Assembly (NCBI RefSeq): GCF_004402485.1
Contig: NZ_SOFG01000023.1
Location: 62,001 to 126,000, forward strand
Source of the DNA: Cryobacterium algoricola
GTDB lineage: Bacteria; Actinomycetota; Actinomycetes; Actinomycetales; Microbacteriaceae
Reading direction: 5' to 3'
DNA length: 64,000 nt
Shown: piece by piece, positions 32,107-41,519 of the stretch
Position numbering within the stretch: position 1 is the first letter of the stretch
Layout: each line of letters starts with the position of its first letter
Program-made: the position numbers and the translations under genes
The notes under the pieces: model-generated
Seen by the model: only the letters and a program-made list of their open reading frames with translations
Database searches by the model: none
What the model was told of the DNA's origin: nothing

Positions 32107-33696
32107 ATGGTCAGCGTGCTCCTCATACGCCGCTGGTTCCCCTGGGCCGGCCCCCTGTTCGTGGTCGTCGTGGCCGCCGTGCTCCGGCTCTGGAACCTCG
32201 GCGCCCCGCATGCGCTCGTCTTCGACGAGACCTTCTACGTCAAGGACGCCTGGAGCCTCTTCAACAACGGCTACGAGTCCACCTGGCCGGACAAGGCCGA
32301 CCAGATTTTCGCAAACGGCAACGCGAACATCTTCACGGACGTCGGATCGTTCGTCGTGCATCCGCCGCTCGGGAAATGGCTGATCTCGCTCGGGATGGCA
32401 GCATTCGGACCGGAGAACAGCTGGGGCTGGCGCATCGTGACCGCCCTGATCGGCATTCTCGCCGTCGTGCTGCTGATGCTGATCATCAAGAAGCTGTTCG
32501 GTTCGACGCTGCTCGCGGTCATCGGCGGCTTCCTCTTCGCGATCGACGGCAACGCGATCGTGATGAGCCGGGTGGCGCTGCTCGACAACTACGTGATGTT
32601 CTTCGCCCTGCTCGGCTTCGGCGCGATCCTGCTCGACCGGGAGTGGCACGCGACCCGGCTCGCCGCCTGGATGGCGAAGCGGGCGGAGACCGGCGAGTGG
32701 CCCGGCTGGGGTCCCGCACTCTGGTGGCGCCCGTGGCTGCTCGCCGCGGGCCTCGCCTTCGGGCTGACCATGAGCGTCAAGTGGTCCGGCCTTTACTTCC
32801 TCGCCGCGTTCGGCGTCTACGTCGTCGTCGTGGATGCCCTCGCCCGCCGACGGGCCGGCGTCCCGTTCTGGGCGAGCGCCGCCATCCTCAAGCAGGGGCC
32901 GATCAGCTTCCTGCTGATGGTGCCGATCGCGATCGCGACCTTCCTCAGCTCGTGGACGGGCTGGTTCGTCACGAAGGGCGGCTTCTACCGCACCTGGGCC
33001 GACTCCCCCGAGACCGCCTGGACCGGCGCCTTCGCCTGGGTGCCGCATGTCGTCCAGAGCTTCTGGCACTACCAGGTCGCCGCGTACACCTATCACGTCG
33101 GACTCGTCACGCCGCATCCGTACCAGTCGAACCCGCTGACCTGGCTGTTCATGGTGCGCCCGACGAGCATGTACTACCAGTCGTCGGCGGCCGGTGAGGG
33201 TACCTGCGGCTTCTCGACCTGCTCGGAGGCGATCACCGAGATCGCCAACCCGCTGATCTGGTGGGCAGGCACCGCCGCCGTGCTCTACCTCGTCTATCGC
33301 CTCGCCCGGTACCGGGAGTGGCGGGTCGGCCTCATCCTGATGGGCATGGTCGCCGGGTACCTGCCGTGGCTGATGTACACCGGCCGCACGGTCTTCCAGT
33401 TCTACTCGATCGCCTTCGAGCCGTACCTGATCCTTGCGCTCACGTTCGTGATCGGCCTCGTGCTCGGGCTTGCGCCGGGCACGGGTGGGATCCCGGCGGC
33501 GTCCGGGCTGACGAGCACCGAACTGCGCACGGATGCCGTGACGCGCGAACCGGACCGGACCGCCGGCATCCGCGTGCTGATCGGCTACCTCGTGGCTGCG
33601 GTGCTGGTCAGCGCCTTCTTCTACCCACTCTGGACGGGAATGCAGGTCTCGTTCTCGTTCTGGCAGATGCATATTTGGTTGCCGAGCTGGCGTTAG
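32107..33696 (+). CDS. pmt: Protein O-mannosyltransferase (PMT family)
   Basis: Multi-pass membrane glycosyltransferase that moves mannose from a polyprenyl donor to Ser/Thr of secreted proteins. The 529-aa protein has about ten hydrophobic segments; the catalytic Asp-Glu is in VFDETFYVKDAWS near residue 40, and VHPPLGKWLI, SRVALLDNYVMFF and YLPWLMYTGRTVFQFYSIAF are typical of actinobacterial Pmt (Rv1002c). It is divergent from rsmI, the same arrangement as in M. tuberculosis. ATG 32107 is used; GTG 32116 is an alternative. Confidence 0.95.
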   Translation: MVSVLLIRRWFPWAGPLFVVVVAAVLRLWNLGAPHALVFDETFYVKDAWSLFNNGYESTWPDKADQIFANGNANIFTDVGSFVVHPPLGKWLISLGMAAFGPENSWGWRIVTALIGILAVVLLMLIIKKLFGSTLLAVIGGFLFAIDGNAIVMSRVALLDNYVMFFALLGFGAILLDREWHATRLAAWMAKRAETGEWPGWGPALWWRPWLLAAGLAFGLTMSVKWSGLYFLAAFGVYVVVVDALARRRAGVPFWASAAILKQGPISFLLMVPIAIATFLSSWTGWFVTKGGFYRTWADSPETAWTGAFAWVPHVVQSFWHYQVAAYTYHVGLVTPHPYQSNPLTWLFMVRPTSMYYQSSAAGEGTCGFSTCSEAITEIANPLIWWAGTAAVLYLVYRLARYREWRVGLILMGMVAGYLPWLMYTGRTVFQFYSIAFEPYLILALTFVIGLVLGLAPGTGGIPAASGLTSTELRTDAVTREPDRTAGIRVLIGYLVAAVLVSAFFYPLWTGMQVSFSFWQMHIWLPSWR

Positions 33697-33919
33697 CGGC
33701 GCCCAGTCCCGCGGAATCCCGGGCGACGGAGACCCCGCGGTTTCGTGCCGTTCCGGCGATTTGAGGACGCCTCATATGCCGTTTGGGCCATATAGCGACT
33801 GGGAAACGGTTGTGAATCCGACCCACGGACCGGGGGTGCGCCCGTAGGATACTTCTATCTGCACCACGAGTGATTGCTCCAGAACCGACTGAGAAGTCCA
33901 GATCCAAACCAAAGGCCTC

Positions 33920-35020
33920 ATGTCGGAAGCATCCGTCGCACCCACGGTGCGCATCGTCAAGACCCGTCGGGGTGGCGACTCGAAGAATCCCACCACCGAG
34001 TACTCCTCGCTGCTGCACACCGTGCGCAACCTGGGCCTCCTGAAGCGCGCAACCGGGTTCTACTGGTTCGTCTTCGGCATGCTCATCCTCGCGACCGCGA
34101 TTCTCGGCACCGGTTTCGTGCTCCTCGGCGACAGCTGGTACCAGCTGATCATCGCCGGCGTGCTCGGCATCGTCCTCACCCAGTTCGCGTTCCTCGCCCA
34201 CGAGGCCTCGCACCGCCAGGTGTTCGAGTCGGGCCCCGCCAACGACAAGGCCGGCCGCATCCTCGCCAACCTGTTCGTCGGCATCAGCTACGCCTGGTGG
34301 ATGAACAAGCACAGCCGGCACCACGCCAACCCGAACGTCATCGGCAAAGACCCCGACATCGACCCCGACTTCATCGTCTTCCGCGAGGAGGACGCCGCGA
34401 AGGTGTCCTGGCTCGGCTCGTTCGTCACACGCAAACAGGGCTACCTGTTCTTCCCGCTCCTGATGGCCGAGGGCTTCAACCTGCACGTCCAGGGCTTCCG
34501 CACGGTCTTCGGCCGCGGCAAGGTCGACAAGCGCTGGCTCGAGATCAGCATGCTCACGACCCGCATCGTGCTCTACGTCGCCGTGATCTTCTACTTCCTG
34601 CCGCTCGGCATGGCCTTCGCCTTCATCGGTGTGCAGCTCGCCGTCTTCGGGGTCTACATGGGCGCATCCTTCGCCCCGAACCACAAGGGGATGCCGCAGC
34701 TCCCCCACGACAGCAAGGTCGACTTCCTGCGCCGTCAGGTCCTGACCTCGCGCAACATCCGCGGCGGCACCTTCATGGACACCTTCATGGGCGGCCTGAA
34801 CTACCAGGTCGAGCACCACCTGTTCCCGAACATGGCCCGCCCGCACCTGCGCAAGGCGCAGGAGATCACCAAGGAATACTGCCAGTCGCACAACATCCTG
34901 TACACGGAGACGGGCCTGTTCCAGTCGTACGGGATCGTCATCGAGTATCTGAACACGGTCGGCCTCGCCGCCCGGGATCCCTTCGACTGCCCGATGGTCG
35001 CGCGCTTCCACCACCGCTGA
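33920..35020 (+). CDS. Membrane fatty acid desaturase
   Basis: Di-iron enzyme that introduces a double bond in acyl chains and thus tunes membrane fluidity. The 366-aa protein has the three histidine boxes HEASH (near 94), HSRHH (near 131) and QVEHH (near 300), with hydrophobic pairs between them. The ATG follows AAAGG with short spacing. About 220 bases lie upstream (33697-33919), where I see only a weak -10-like TAGGAT at 33845-33850 and no recognisable control element. Regiospecificity cannot be read from the sequence. Confidence 0.93.
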   Translation: MSEASVAPTVRIVKTRRGGDSKNPTTEYSSLLHTVRNLGLLKRATGFYWFVFGMLILATAILGTGFVLLGDSWYQLIIAGVLGIVLTQFAFLAHEASHRQVFESGPANDKAGRILANLFVGISYAWWMNKHSRHHANPNVIGKDPDIDPDFIVFREEDAAKVSWLGSFVTRKQGYLFFPLLMAEGFNLHVQGFRTVFGRGKVDKRWLEISMLTTRIVLYVAVIFYFLPLGMAFAFIGVQLAVFGVYMGASFAPNHKGMPQLPHDSKVDFLRRQVLTSRNIRGGTFMDTFMGGLNYQVEHHLFPNMARPHLRKAQEITKEYCQSHNILYTETGLFQSYGIVIEYLNTVGLAARDPFDCPMVARFHHR

Positions 35021-35143
35021 ACCTCAGCAGCTGCGGCCCACGCCGTCACCTGCCGCCGAACCGTCACGCTCCGCCGGGCCCCGTGCCCGGCCGGAGCGTG
35101 GCGGTTCGGTCGTTAACCGCCGCCTGCGCGGGCCGCTCTCCCT

Positions 35144-35211
35144 CGAGCGCGGGTGTTCCGCCGTTGCGCGGGTGGTGCACCACCAGCGGAGCGGCAGAAC
35201 ACCCGCACTCG
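35144..35211. repeat. Dispersed palindromic element, copy 1
   Basis: A 68-base near-perfect palindrome starting CGAGCGCGGGTGTT and ending with its near-complement, centred on GTGGTGCACCAC. Twenty-nine of 34 positions pair. A second copy with the same order of motifs is at 55222-55290. It fills the gap between the desaturase and the YeiH-type gene. Confidence 0.8.
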
Positions 35212-35268
35212 GCGTGAGGGATCGACGTGAGGGATCGGCGCCCGCCACGCCAGAGTAGGCTCGGATTC

Positions 35269-36309
35269 ATGTGGCTGCCGGGCGTGCTCGTCGCGGTCGC
35301 CGCCGCACTCCTTGCCGGGCTCGTGCACGCGCTCGTGCCGGGGGTCCCGCTGCTAACGGCCGCCGTCGTGTTCGGCATCGTCGCCGGCCAGCTGCCGGTC
35401 GCGCGCCGGACCCTCACCGGGGTGCTCGCACCGGGCCTCTCCGTCGCCTCCAAGCGCATCATGCGCCTCGGAATCGTGCTGCTCGGCCTCAAGCTCAGCC
35501 TCGTCGACATCCTCGGCCTCGGCTGGGTGACCATCGGGACGACCGTAGCGATCGTCGTTCTCACGTTCTTCGGCACGCTGTGGTTCGGTCGCAGGATCGG
35601 CCTGCCCGGGCACCAGCCCCTGCTGATCGCGACCGGATTCTCGGTCTGCGGCGCGTCCGCGATCGGCGCCATGAGCGCCGTCGTGCACGCGGACGACGAC
35701 GACACCGCCACACCGATCGCCCTCGTCACCCTCTGCGGAACCCTCGCGATCGCGGTTCTGCCCGCCCTGTGGCATCCGCTCGGCCTCGACTCACTGCAGT
35801 ATGGACAGTGGGTCGGCGCGAGCGTGCACGACGTCGGCCAGGTCGTCGCGACCGCACAGGTCGCCGGGCCGGCCGCCCTCGCCGTGGCGATCGTCGTCAA
35901 ACTCACCCGGGTGCTCATGCTCGCGCCGATCGTCGCGGGGGTGTCCCTGCAAGAGCGCCGCCGAGACGCCCGCGAGACAGCCTCGACCTCGACTGCGCTG
36001 CCCCTGCGCACCGGCACCCTCGCTGCGGTGTCCACGGATGCCTCGACGCGGCATCCCCCGATCGTCCCGCTTTTCGTCGTCGGCTTTCTGGCTGCCGTGA
36101 TGCTCCGCACCCTCGTGCCGTTGCCCGACGGCGTGCTCGTCGTCGCGGACACCCTGCAGACCTATTTCCTCGCGACCGCGCTCTTCGGACTCGGCGCGGC
36201 GGTCCAGCTTCGAGTGCTCGTGCGCACCGGCGGACGTGCGCTCACCGTCGGCCTCGGGTCCTGGGCGCTCATCGCCGCCCTCGCCTACGGCGCCGTCCTG
36301 CTCGCCTGA
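35269..36309 (+). CDS. YeiH-family putative transporter (UPF0324)
   Basis: Integral membrane protein of 346 aa with about ten hydrophobic segments. Family landmarks are ASKRIMRLGIVLLGLKLSL, TGFSVCGASAIGAMSAV and GQWVGASVHDVGQVVATA. Members are sometimes annotated as sulfate exporters, but this is not established in general. ATG 35269 was chosen because an AGG lies upstream and the first residues are hydrophobic; a longer start at 35227 would add a hydrophilic stretch. It is preceded by a palindromic repeat. Confidence 0.85.
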   Translation: MWLPGVLVAVAAALLAGLVHALVPGVPLLTAAVVFGIVAGQLPVARRTLTGVLAPGLSVASKRIMRLGIVLLGLKLSLVDILGLGWVTIGTTVAIVVLTFFGTLWFGRRIGLPGHQPLLIATGFSVCGASAIGAMSAVVHADDDDTATPIALVTLCGTLAIAVLPALWHPLGLDSLQYGQWVGASVHDVGQVVATAQVAGPAALAVAIVVKLTRVLMLAPIVAGVSLQERRRDARETASTSTALPLRTGTLAAVSTDASTRHPPIVPLFVVGFLAAVMLRTLVPLPDGVLVVADTLQTYFLATALFGLGAAVQLRVLVRTGGRALTVGLGSWALIAALAYGAVLLA

Positions 36310-36383
36310 CGAGTCGCTCACCAGCTACGTCCACTCCGGTTCGCGCCTTCCCACTACCGCACACACTCGGCGTGCCGACTCTG

Positions 36384-36520
36384 CCGTTTCGGACTACCGC
36401 AGCACCCGCGGCGCGCCAATTCCGCCGTTCCGTACTGCCGCAGCACCCGTGGCGCGCCAATTCCGCCGTTTCGCGCCACGCGTGCCTGGTGCGAAGCGGC
36501 GCACGTGGCGCGCGGGCTGG
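36384..36520. repeat. 41-bp tandem repeat followed by a hairpin
   Basis: Two 41-base copies start at 36384 and 36425 and a third partial copy at 36466, each beginning CCGTT and containing CAGCACCCG-y-GGCGCGCCAA. The last part forms a hairpin of the type CGCGCCACG... ...CGTGGCGCG. Similar words occur at 54983-55195. It lies in the 226-base gap between converging genes. Confidence 0.75.
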
Positions 36521-36535
36521 TCCGTCGCAGTTGGA

Positions 36536-37720
36536 TCAGCCGCGGGCGAGCCAGCCGCCGGGAGCAGCGTTGGGCGTGCGGGACAGGGCGAAGCGGGGTG
36601 GCGCGGCCGCGGCATCCGTGGCCAGGTCCGCGAGGATCCGCCCGACCGTCGGTGTGAACTTGAACCCGTGCCCGCTGAAGCCCGCGCCGACGCTGACCGG
36701 GCCGACACGGTCGAGCACGAAGTCCTCGTCGACCGTTGTCGTGTAGGTGCAGCTGACCGGTTCGATCGCATCGGCGTCCGCGCCGGGCAGCCACTCCCGC
36801 ACGTAGCGCTGCAGCGCCGCGAGCTGAACCGGCTCCGGCAGGAAACTGCGCCGGTCCGGATCGGTGACCGGTCCGACGCCATGCCAGCCGGCCTTGATGC
36901 CCTGTCCCGGCGTGTACATGCCGTACACCGGCGAATACCAGTAGCCGTAGCGCGGATCGGCGGTGTCGCGGGCGTGGTTGAAGCCGGGCCACTCCTGGGG
37001 CGCTGCGCCGCGGAGGGCGAAGTGGGCCGGCTGTTCCTGGGTCACCCGTAGCCGCGGCACCGCGAGCACCCCGCTCAGCAGTCCGGAGGTCCACGCACCG
37101 ACCGTGACGACGACCCGCCGGGCCTCGATCGTGCCGGCCTCGGTCGTCACGCGCACCCGGTCGTCGCCGAGCACCTCGACCCGCAGCACCCGGGTACCGT
37201 GCCGGATCTCGGCCCCCGCCGCGGCCGCGGCCGCCTGCAGGGCCGACACCGCGGCATCCGCGTTGATGCGCCCCGCGTCGGGATTGTGCAGCACCCGCCC
37301 GTCGAAGCGGATGCCCGGCCAGCGCTCCCCCGCCGCCTCCGGAGTGAGGAACTCGGCCCCGAGCCCCGCCGAGCGGAGTGCCTGCGCGACGTCGTCGAAC
37401 GCCGGGTTCGGCCCGTGGCTGACCACGCCGACCTGGTCGAAGACGCCGGTCCCCGACTCTGCCTCGAGCTCGCGCCAGAGCGGGACGGCCTCGGCGAGCA
37501 TGCCGACGTAGGTCGGGTCGGCGTACGCCGTGTTGAAGTTGCGGGAGGCGCCGTGCGAGGCGCCGTTCGTGTGTCCCGGCTCGAAACGCTCGAGGAGGAG
37601 CACGGGGCGGCCGCGCCGGGCGAGCTGCCACGCCGTCGCCGAACCCATGGCGCCGCCGCCGATGACGACGGTGTCGACGCGCTCGACGGGGGTGGTGTGC
37701 ACAACTGATCCGAGGCTCAT
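36536..37720 (-). CDS. FAD-dependent oxidase of the sarcosine oxidase / N-methyltryptophan oxidase family
   Basis: Flavoenzyme that probably oxidises N-methylated amino acids, giving formaldehyde and peroxide. The 394-aa protein has the dinucleotide fold VVIGGGAMGSATAWQLARRG (near 19-38), then GASHGASRNF, typical of the monomeric sarcosine oxidase family. A Cys in VSCTYTTTVDEDFVLD lies where the family's covalent FAD Cys is found, and FSGHGFKFTPTVGRILADLA closes the FAD domain. It converges with the YeiH-type gene and diverges from the serine dehydratase gene, so a role in one-carbon or serine-linked metabolism is possible. Confidence 0.88.
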   Translation of the reverse strand: MSLGSVVHTTPVERVDTVVIGGGAMGSATAWQLARRGRPVLLLERFEPGHTNGASHGASRNFNTAYADPTYVGMLAEAVPLWRELEAESGTGVFDQVGVVSHGPNPAFDDVAQALRSAGLGAEFLTPEAAGERWPGIRFDGRVLHNPDAGRINADAAVSALQAAAAAAGAEIRHGTRVLRVEVLGDDRVRVTTEAGTIEARRVVVTVGAWTSGLLSGVLAVPRLRVTQEQPAHFALRGAAPQEWPGFNHARDTADPRYGYWYSPVYGMYTPGQGIKAGWHGVGPVTDPDRRSFLPEPVQLAALQRYVREWLPGADADAIEPVSCTYTTTVDEDFVLDRVGPVSVGAGFSGHGFKFTPTVGRILADLATDAAAAPPRFALSRTPNAAPGGWLARG

Positions 37721-37786
37721 GCGCCCATCCTGCCAGCCGCAGCGCCCGTCTCCGTCCCGAGGTGTCGTCCGGCGTCACAGACGGCT

Positions 37787-37841
37787 GAGGTGTCGCAGAT
37801 CGATGTTCCGGGCGCCCGGGAACATCGATCCGCGACACCTC
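37787..37841. repeat. Near-perfect 55-base palindrome between divergent genes
   Basis: GAGGTGTCGCAGATCGATG on the left is answered by CATCGATCCGCGACACCTC on the right, with the arms meeting at CCGGGCGCCCGG. Only one mismatch and a one-base bulge are seen. It sits between the start of the oxidase gene and the start of the serine dehydratase gene. Confidence 0.85.
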
Positions 37842-37923
37842 GGTGCGGTCGCGGGGCGGGGGCCGGAGACAGGGCGACCGCGCGCCCCCGGACGCCGACG
37901 GCCGACACGCATACGATGGACGG

Positions 37924-39300
37924 ATGTCCGCCTATGTCTCGGCCCTCGATCTGTTCTCCATCGGCATCGGCCCCTCCAGTTCCCACACGGTCGGCCCGAT
38001 GCGCGCCGCCCGCGCCTTCGCCGAGCACCTCACCGAAACCGGCCGGCTCGGCGAGGTCACCCGAGTGAGCTGCTCGCTCTACGGGTCGCTCGGCTCGACC
38101 GGGCTCGGCCATGGCACCCCCGACGCCGTGCTCGCCGGCCTCGGCGGCCTGCACCCGGAGACCTGCGACCCGGCCGGCGTGCGCGGAACGTGGGCCGGCC
38201 TGGGCGAGGGCGCACCACTTCTCCTCGACGGCCGACACGAGATCACCGTGGAACACGGCGACATCCGCTTCGAGCCGCGCACCCGGCTGCCCGGGCACCC
38301 GAACGCGCTCACCCTGCAGGCGTGGTCGGCAACGGATGCCCTCCCCCTGCTCGAGGAGACCTGGTACTCGATCGGGGGCGGCTTCATCCGCCGCGAGGGC
38401 GACCCGATGATCCCGCCGGCGACCTCACCGCGACCGATGGACTACGACTCGAGCGCCGAGCTGCTCGCACTCTGCGACGCCCGCGGGGTCGACATCGCCG
38501 CGATCGCCCGCGAGAACGAAGAGGCGATCCACGGGGCCAACGCCCTCGACGCCGGGCTCGACGCGATCTGGGACGCCATGCACGTCTGCGTCGAGGCCGG
38601 CCTGGCCACGACCGGCACCCTCCCCGGCGGCCTCAAGGTCAAGCGTCGCGCGGCCTCCATCCGCATGCAGCTCGAGGAATATGAGCTGCTCCCCCTGCGC
38701 GAACGGGACACCTCGACCGAGTGGCTGCACGCCTTCGCCCTCGCGGTCAACGAGGAGAACGCCTCGGGCGGCCGGGTCGTCACCGCACCGACCAACGGCG
38801 CCGCCGGCATCATCCCCGCCGTCGGGCACTACTACCTCCGCTTCGTCCCGGGCGCGAACGCCGCGGGCATCCGCCGTTACCTGCTCACCGCGGCGGCGAT
38901 CGGGTCGCTCGTGAAGGCCAACGCGTCGATCTCCGGAGCGGAGGGCGGTTGCCAGGCCGAGGTCGGTTCCGCGTGCGCGATGGCCTCTGGCGCCCTGTGC
39001 GCCGTGCTCGGCGGCACCCCCCGCCAGGTCGAGAACGCCGCCGAGATCGCGATGGAGCACCACCTCGGCCTCACCTGCGACCCCGTCGGCGGTCTCGTGC
39101 AGGTGCCGTGCATCGAGCGCAACGCGATCGCGTCGTCGACGGCGGTCTCCGCGGCCCGCCTCGCACTGCACGGCGACGGCACCCACCTCGTCTCCCTCGA
39201 CACCGTCATCGAGACGATGCGCCAGACCGGCCTCGACATGATGACGAAGTACAAGGAAACGAGCGAGGGCGGTCTCGCCGTCAATGTGATCGAATGTTGA
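37924..39300 (+). CDS. sdaA: L-serine ammonia-lyase (iron-sulfur type, single chain)
   Basis: Converts L-serine to pyruvate and ammonia with a 4Fe-4S cluster. The 458-aa protein begins with the beta-type part (LFSIGIGPSSSHTVGPMRAA) and continues with the alpha-type part. The cluster-type Cys are in GAEGGCQAEVGSACAMASGAL and GLTCDPVGGLVQVPCIERNA. ATG 37924 gives the standard N-terminus MSAYVSALDLFSIG. Only a weak GGAC-type ribosome binding site is seen upstream. Confidence 0.95.
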   Translation: MSAYVSALDLFSIGIGPSSSHTVGPMRAARAFAEHLTETGRLGEVTRVSCSLYGSLGSTGLGHGTPDAVLAGLGGLHPETCDPAGVRGTWAGLGEGAPLLLDGRHEITVEHGDIRFEPRTRLPGHPNALTLQAWSATDALPLLEETWYSIGGGFIRREGDPMIPPATSPRPMDYDSSAELLALCDARGVDIAAIARENEEAIHGANALDAGLDAIWDAMHVCVEAGLATTGTLPGGLKVKRRAASIRMQLEEYELLPLRERDTSTEWLHAFALAVNEENASGGRVVTAPTNGAAGIIPAVGHYYLRFVPGANAAGIRRYLLTAAAIGSLVKANASISGAEGGCQAEVGSACAMASGALCAVLGGTPRQVENAAEIAMEHHLGLTCDPVGGLVQVPCIERNAIASSTAVSAARLALHGDGTHLVSLDTVIETMRQTGLDMMTKYKETSEGGLAVNVIEC

Positions 39301-39407
39301 TCCGACCAGCCTAAACTAGGCTGGCACACGCGATTCGGATGCTGGGCGCAGCCCTGCCATTCACGGTCGCACCGCATTCATCGCGTTCACTGCACTCCGG
39401 GGGTCTC

Positions 39408-39923
39408 ATGCGTATTCGGTCGTCCAAGCACTCGTTCAGGCCAGCGGGCCCGTTGTCCGCGATCGTGGTCTCCGGGATCCTCGTTCTCGGCCTGGCCGGG
39501 TGCGCGGCGGCCCCGGCGCCCGTGGTCGTCACGGCCACCGTGATCGTCACCCCGACGCCGACGCCGACGCCGACCCCGACTCCGACCCCGACGCCCGTCG
39601 ACGTGCCGCTCGTCCCCAACCCACCCAAGGGAGCGGCACCCGTCACGACCCCGAACGCCGCCGCAGCCCCCGCCGCACCGATTCCCGAGGGGCCGGCGAC
39701 CGACCTGGGCGCGACAGCGGGCGCCAGGGGCGCCGCTGTGTCGAACGGTGCCGGCGCACTCCTGACCTACAAGGTCGTCGAGGGCGACGACTTCTTCGCG
39801 ATCGCGCAGCGCTTCGACGTGCCCGTTCAGCAGCTGCTCCACATGAATCCGTCGGTGCCCGGCCTCGGCGAGGACATTTACATCAACGACGTGATCAACC
39901 TCGACTGGACCACGAAGCGCTAG
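39408..39923 (+). CDS. LysM-domain lipoprotein
   Basis: A 171-aa exported protein. The signal segment ends in the lipobox LGLAGC (Cys near residue 30). A Thr/Pro repeat follows (VTPTPTPTPTPTPT, coded by hexamers at about 39550-39600), then an Ala/Pro-rich linker and a C-terminal LysM-like domain (LLTYKVVEGDDFFAIAQRF, then IYINDVINL), which usually binds peptidoglycan or chitin. ATG 39408 is preceded by GGGGG. It probably acts at the cell wall; the partner is unknown. Confidence 0.85.
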   Translation: MRIRSSKHSFRPAGPLSAIVVSGILVLGLAGCAAAPAPVVVTATVIVTPTPTPTPTPTPTPTPVDVPLVPNPPKGAAPVTTPNAAAAPAAPIPEGPATDLGATAGARGAAVSNGAGALLTYKVVEGDDFFAIAQRFDVPVQQLLHMNPSVPGLGEDIYINDVINLDWTTKR

Positions 39924-40079
39924 TCACACGGCATTCCCGGCGGACGCGCAGGAGATTCTCCGCGGATCGACACGATTTCCACAGCGCGCACGCGCCCGCC
40001 GGGCAGCTTCGTCCGGCAGGGTGGGTCCTGCGCCGATTCCCGGTCGCCGGGGGCCTGCGAAACTGCACCTCTCGTTCAG

Positions 40080-40240
40080 TCAAAGCACACCACTCGTTCA
40101 CGTCGGTGAACGAGAGTGGAACCAGTCCCAACGTGTTGGGGCGCTGAAGCCGACCGGCATCGGTCGGGCCAGAGGAACGTGATGCGCGGGCGAGCACACG
40201 GTTCCCTGGTCCGACCGGGGCCGGTCGCTTGCTTTAACGC
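40080..40240. other. Cluster of hairpins in a 420-base intergenic region
   Basis: The gap 39924-40344 between the converging LysM and Gfo/Idh genes has no convincing gene. It holds consecutive hairpins: CCACTCGTTCAC/GTGAACGAGAGTGG (40090-40119), CCCAAC/GTTGGG (40127-40140), CCGACCG-gcat-CGGTCGG (40150-40167), and CGACCG/CGGTCG (40212-40227) followed by CTTGCTTT. The last resembles an intrinsic terminator on the plus strand. A further CGCCGAGAA/TTCTCGGCG repeat lies between about 40273 and 40307. Confidence 0.5.
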
Positions 40241-40344
40241 CCGCCGACGGCCACCTGTACCTCTTCCGCCGAGAATCGCCGGTACAACGGCACTTCTCGG
40301 CGCGAACGGTCCATCTCGCGGGGCTGCGGGCGAGCGGATGCTGC

Positions 40345-41397
40345 CTAGCGGGTCTGGCGGAAGATGCGCTCGATGATCCCCACCACGCGCAGCGAGTCCT
40401 CCGGGTCCACGGGAGCGGGCGCGCCGCGCAGCAGCGCGTCGGCGAGTCCCCGGTAGAAGGCCGCGTAGTCGCCGGGTTCCGTCGGCACCGCGTGCTGGGC
40501 GCCGTCGAGGCCGAGCATGCCCCAGGCCGACTCGTGCTCGATGCCGAAACCGGCATCCGTGGGGAGCGCACCGGCGGCCAGCGTGGCCTCCTGGCCGTCG
40601 AGGCCCCACTTCGTGTACCCGGACTCGGAGCCGAGCACGTGGAAACGCGGCCCGACCTGGGCCGCCGTCCCGTTCATCCAGAGGTGCGAGCGCACCCCCG
40701 AACCGTGGTGCAGCGACACGAAGGTGTCGTCGTCCGCGTTCCCGCCGGGCACGCGGGTCGCGAGCTCGGCGTAGATGCCGTCGACCGGCCCGAAGAGCTG
40801 CAGCGCCTGGTCGATCAGGTGCGCGCCGAGGTCGAAGAGGATCCCGCCGCCCTCGCGGATGCCGGCGCTCGCCTTCCAGGCCTTAGCCGACGGCGTCGGG
40901 CGCCAGAATTCGAACCGCGACTCGAAGTGCCGCACCTCGCCGAGGGCGCCCTCGGCGATGAGGGCCTTGAGGGTCAGGAAGTCGCCGTCCCAGCGCCGGT
41001 TCTGGAAGACGGTGAGCAGCAGGCCGAGCCGCTTGGCCTTCTCGATGAGGCCCTGGCCTGCGATGCTCGTGGGGGCGAAGGGCTTGTCGATGACGACGGC
41101 GAGGCCGGCGTCGAGCGCGGCATGGGCGAGTTCGACGTGGGTGCCCGGCGGGGAGCCGATCACGACGAGGTCGAGGTCGTCTGAGGCGGCGATGAGCTCG
41201 TCGACGGTGTGCAGCAGACGCACGCCCGGATAGGTGTCGGCTGCCTGCTGACGCCGCACGGGGTCACTCGTGACGATCACATCGAGGGAGAATTCGGGGT
41301 TCGCGGCGAGGAAGGGGCTGTGGAACACCCTCCCGGAGAGGCCGTAGCCGATCACGGCGGATCGGATCGGGCGGATGATGCTGTCTGCTGCGCTCAT
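40345..41397 (-). CDS. Gfo/Idh/MocA-family oxidoreductase
   Basis: NAD(P)-dependent dehydrogenase of 350 aa. The Rossmann fold begins SAVIGYGLSGRVFHSPFL (near 13-30). The family's Glu-Lys-Pro motif is DKPFAPTS here (near residue 100), with the catalytic-type Lys kept. The C-terminal substrate domain has GGGILFDLGAHLIDQALQLFG. Related enzymes act on inositols, sugars or their derivatives; the substrate cannot be told. The gene stands alone. Confidence 0.9.
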   Translation of the reverse strand: MSAADSIIRPIRSAVIGYGLSGRVFHSPFLAANPEFSLDVIVTSDPVRRQQAADTYPGVRLLHTVDELIAASDDLDLVVIGSPPGTHVELAHAALDAGLAVVIDKPFAPTSIAGQGLIEKAKRLGLLLTVFQNRRWDGDFLTLKALIAEGALGEVRHFESRFEFWRPTPSAKAWKASAGIREGGGILFDLGAHLIDQALQLFGPVDGIYAELATRVPGGNADDDTFVSLHHGSGVRSHLWMNGTAAQVGPRFHVLGSESGYTKWGLDGQEATLAAGALPTDAGFGIEHESAWGMLGLDGAQHAVPTEPGDYAAFYRGLADALLRGAPAPVDPEDSLRVVGIIERIFRQTR

Positions 41398-41519
41398 GCT
41401 TCCACGCTACTCCGCGGGGCAGACGCCACCCGCCGCCGCCGCTCGCACCGCAGACCGCACCGCAGACCGCACCTCAGACGGCACCGCCGGCCGCGACGCG
41501 CCTCCCGGCGACCCGAGCC

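Noticed and set aside
33708-33750. CCGCGG repeats after the mannosyltransferase gene as a terminator
   Set aside because: The repeated word is itself a palindrome, the predicted stem is short and the T-tract is only TTT. Too weak to list.
36384-36480. 41-bp tandem repeat considered as a CRISPR array
   Set aside because: The copies are adjacent with no spacers, too few in number, and no cas genes are near.
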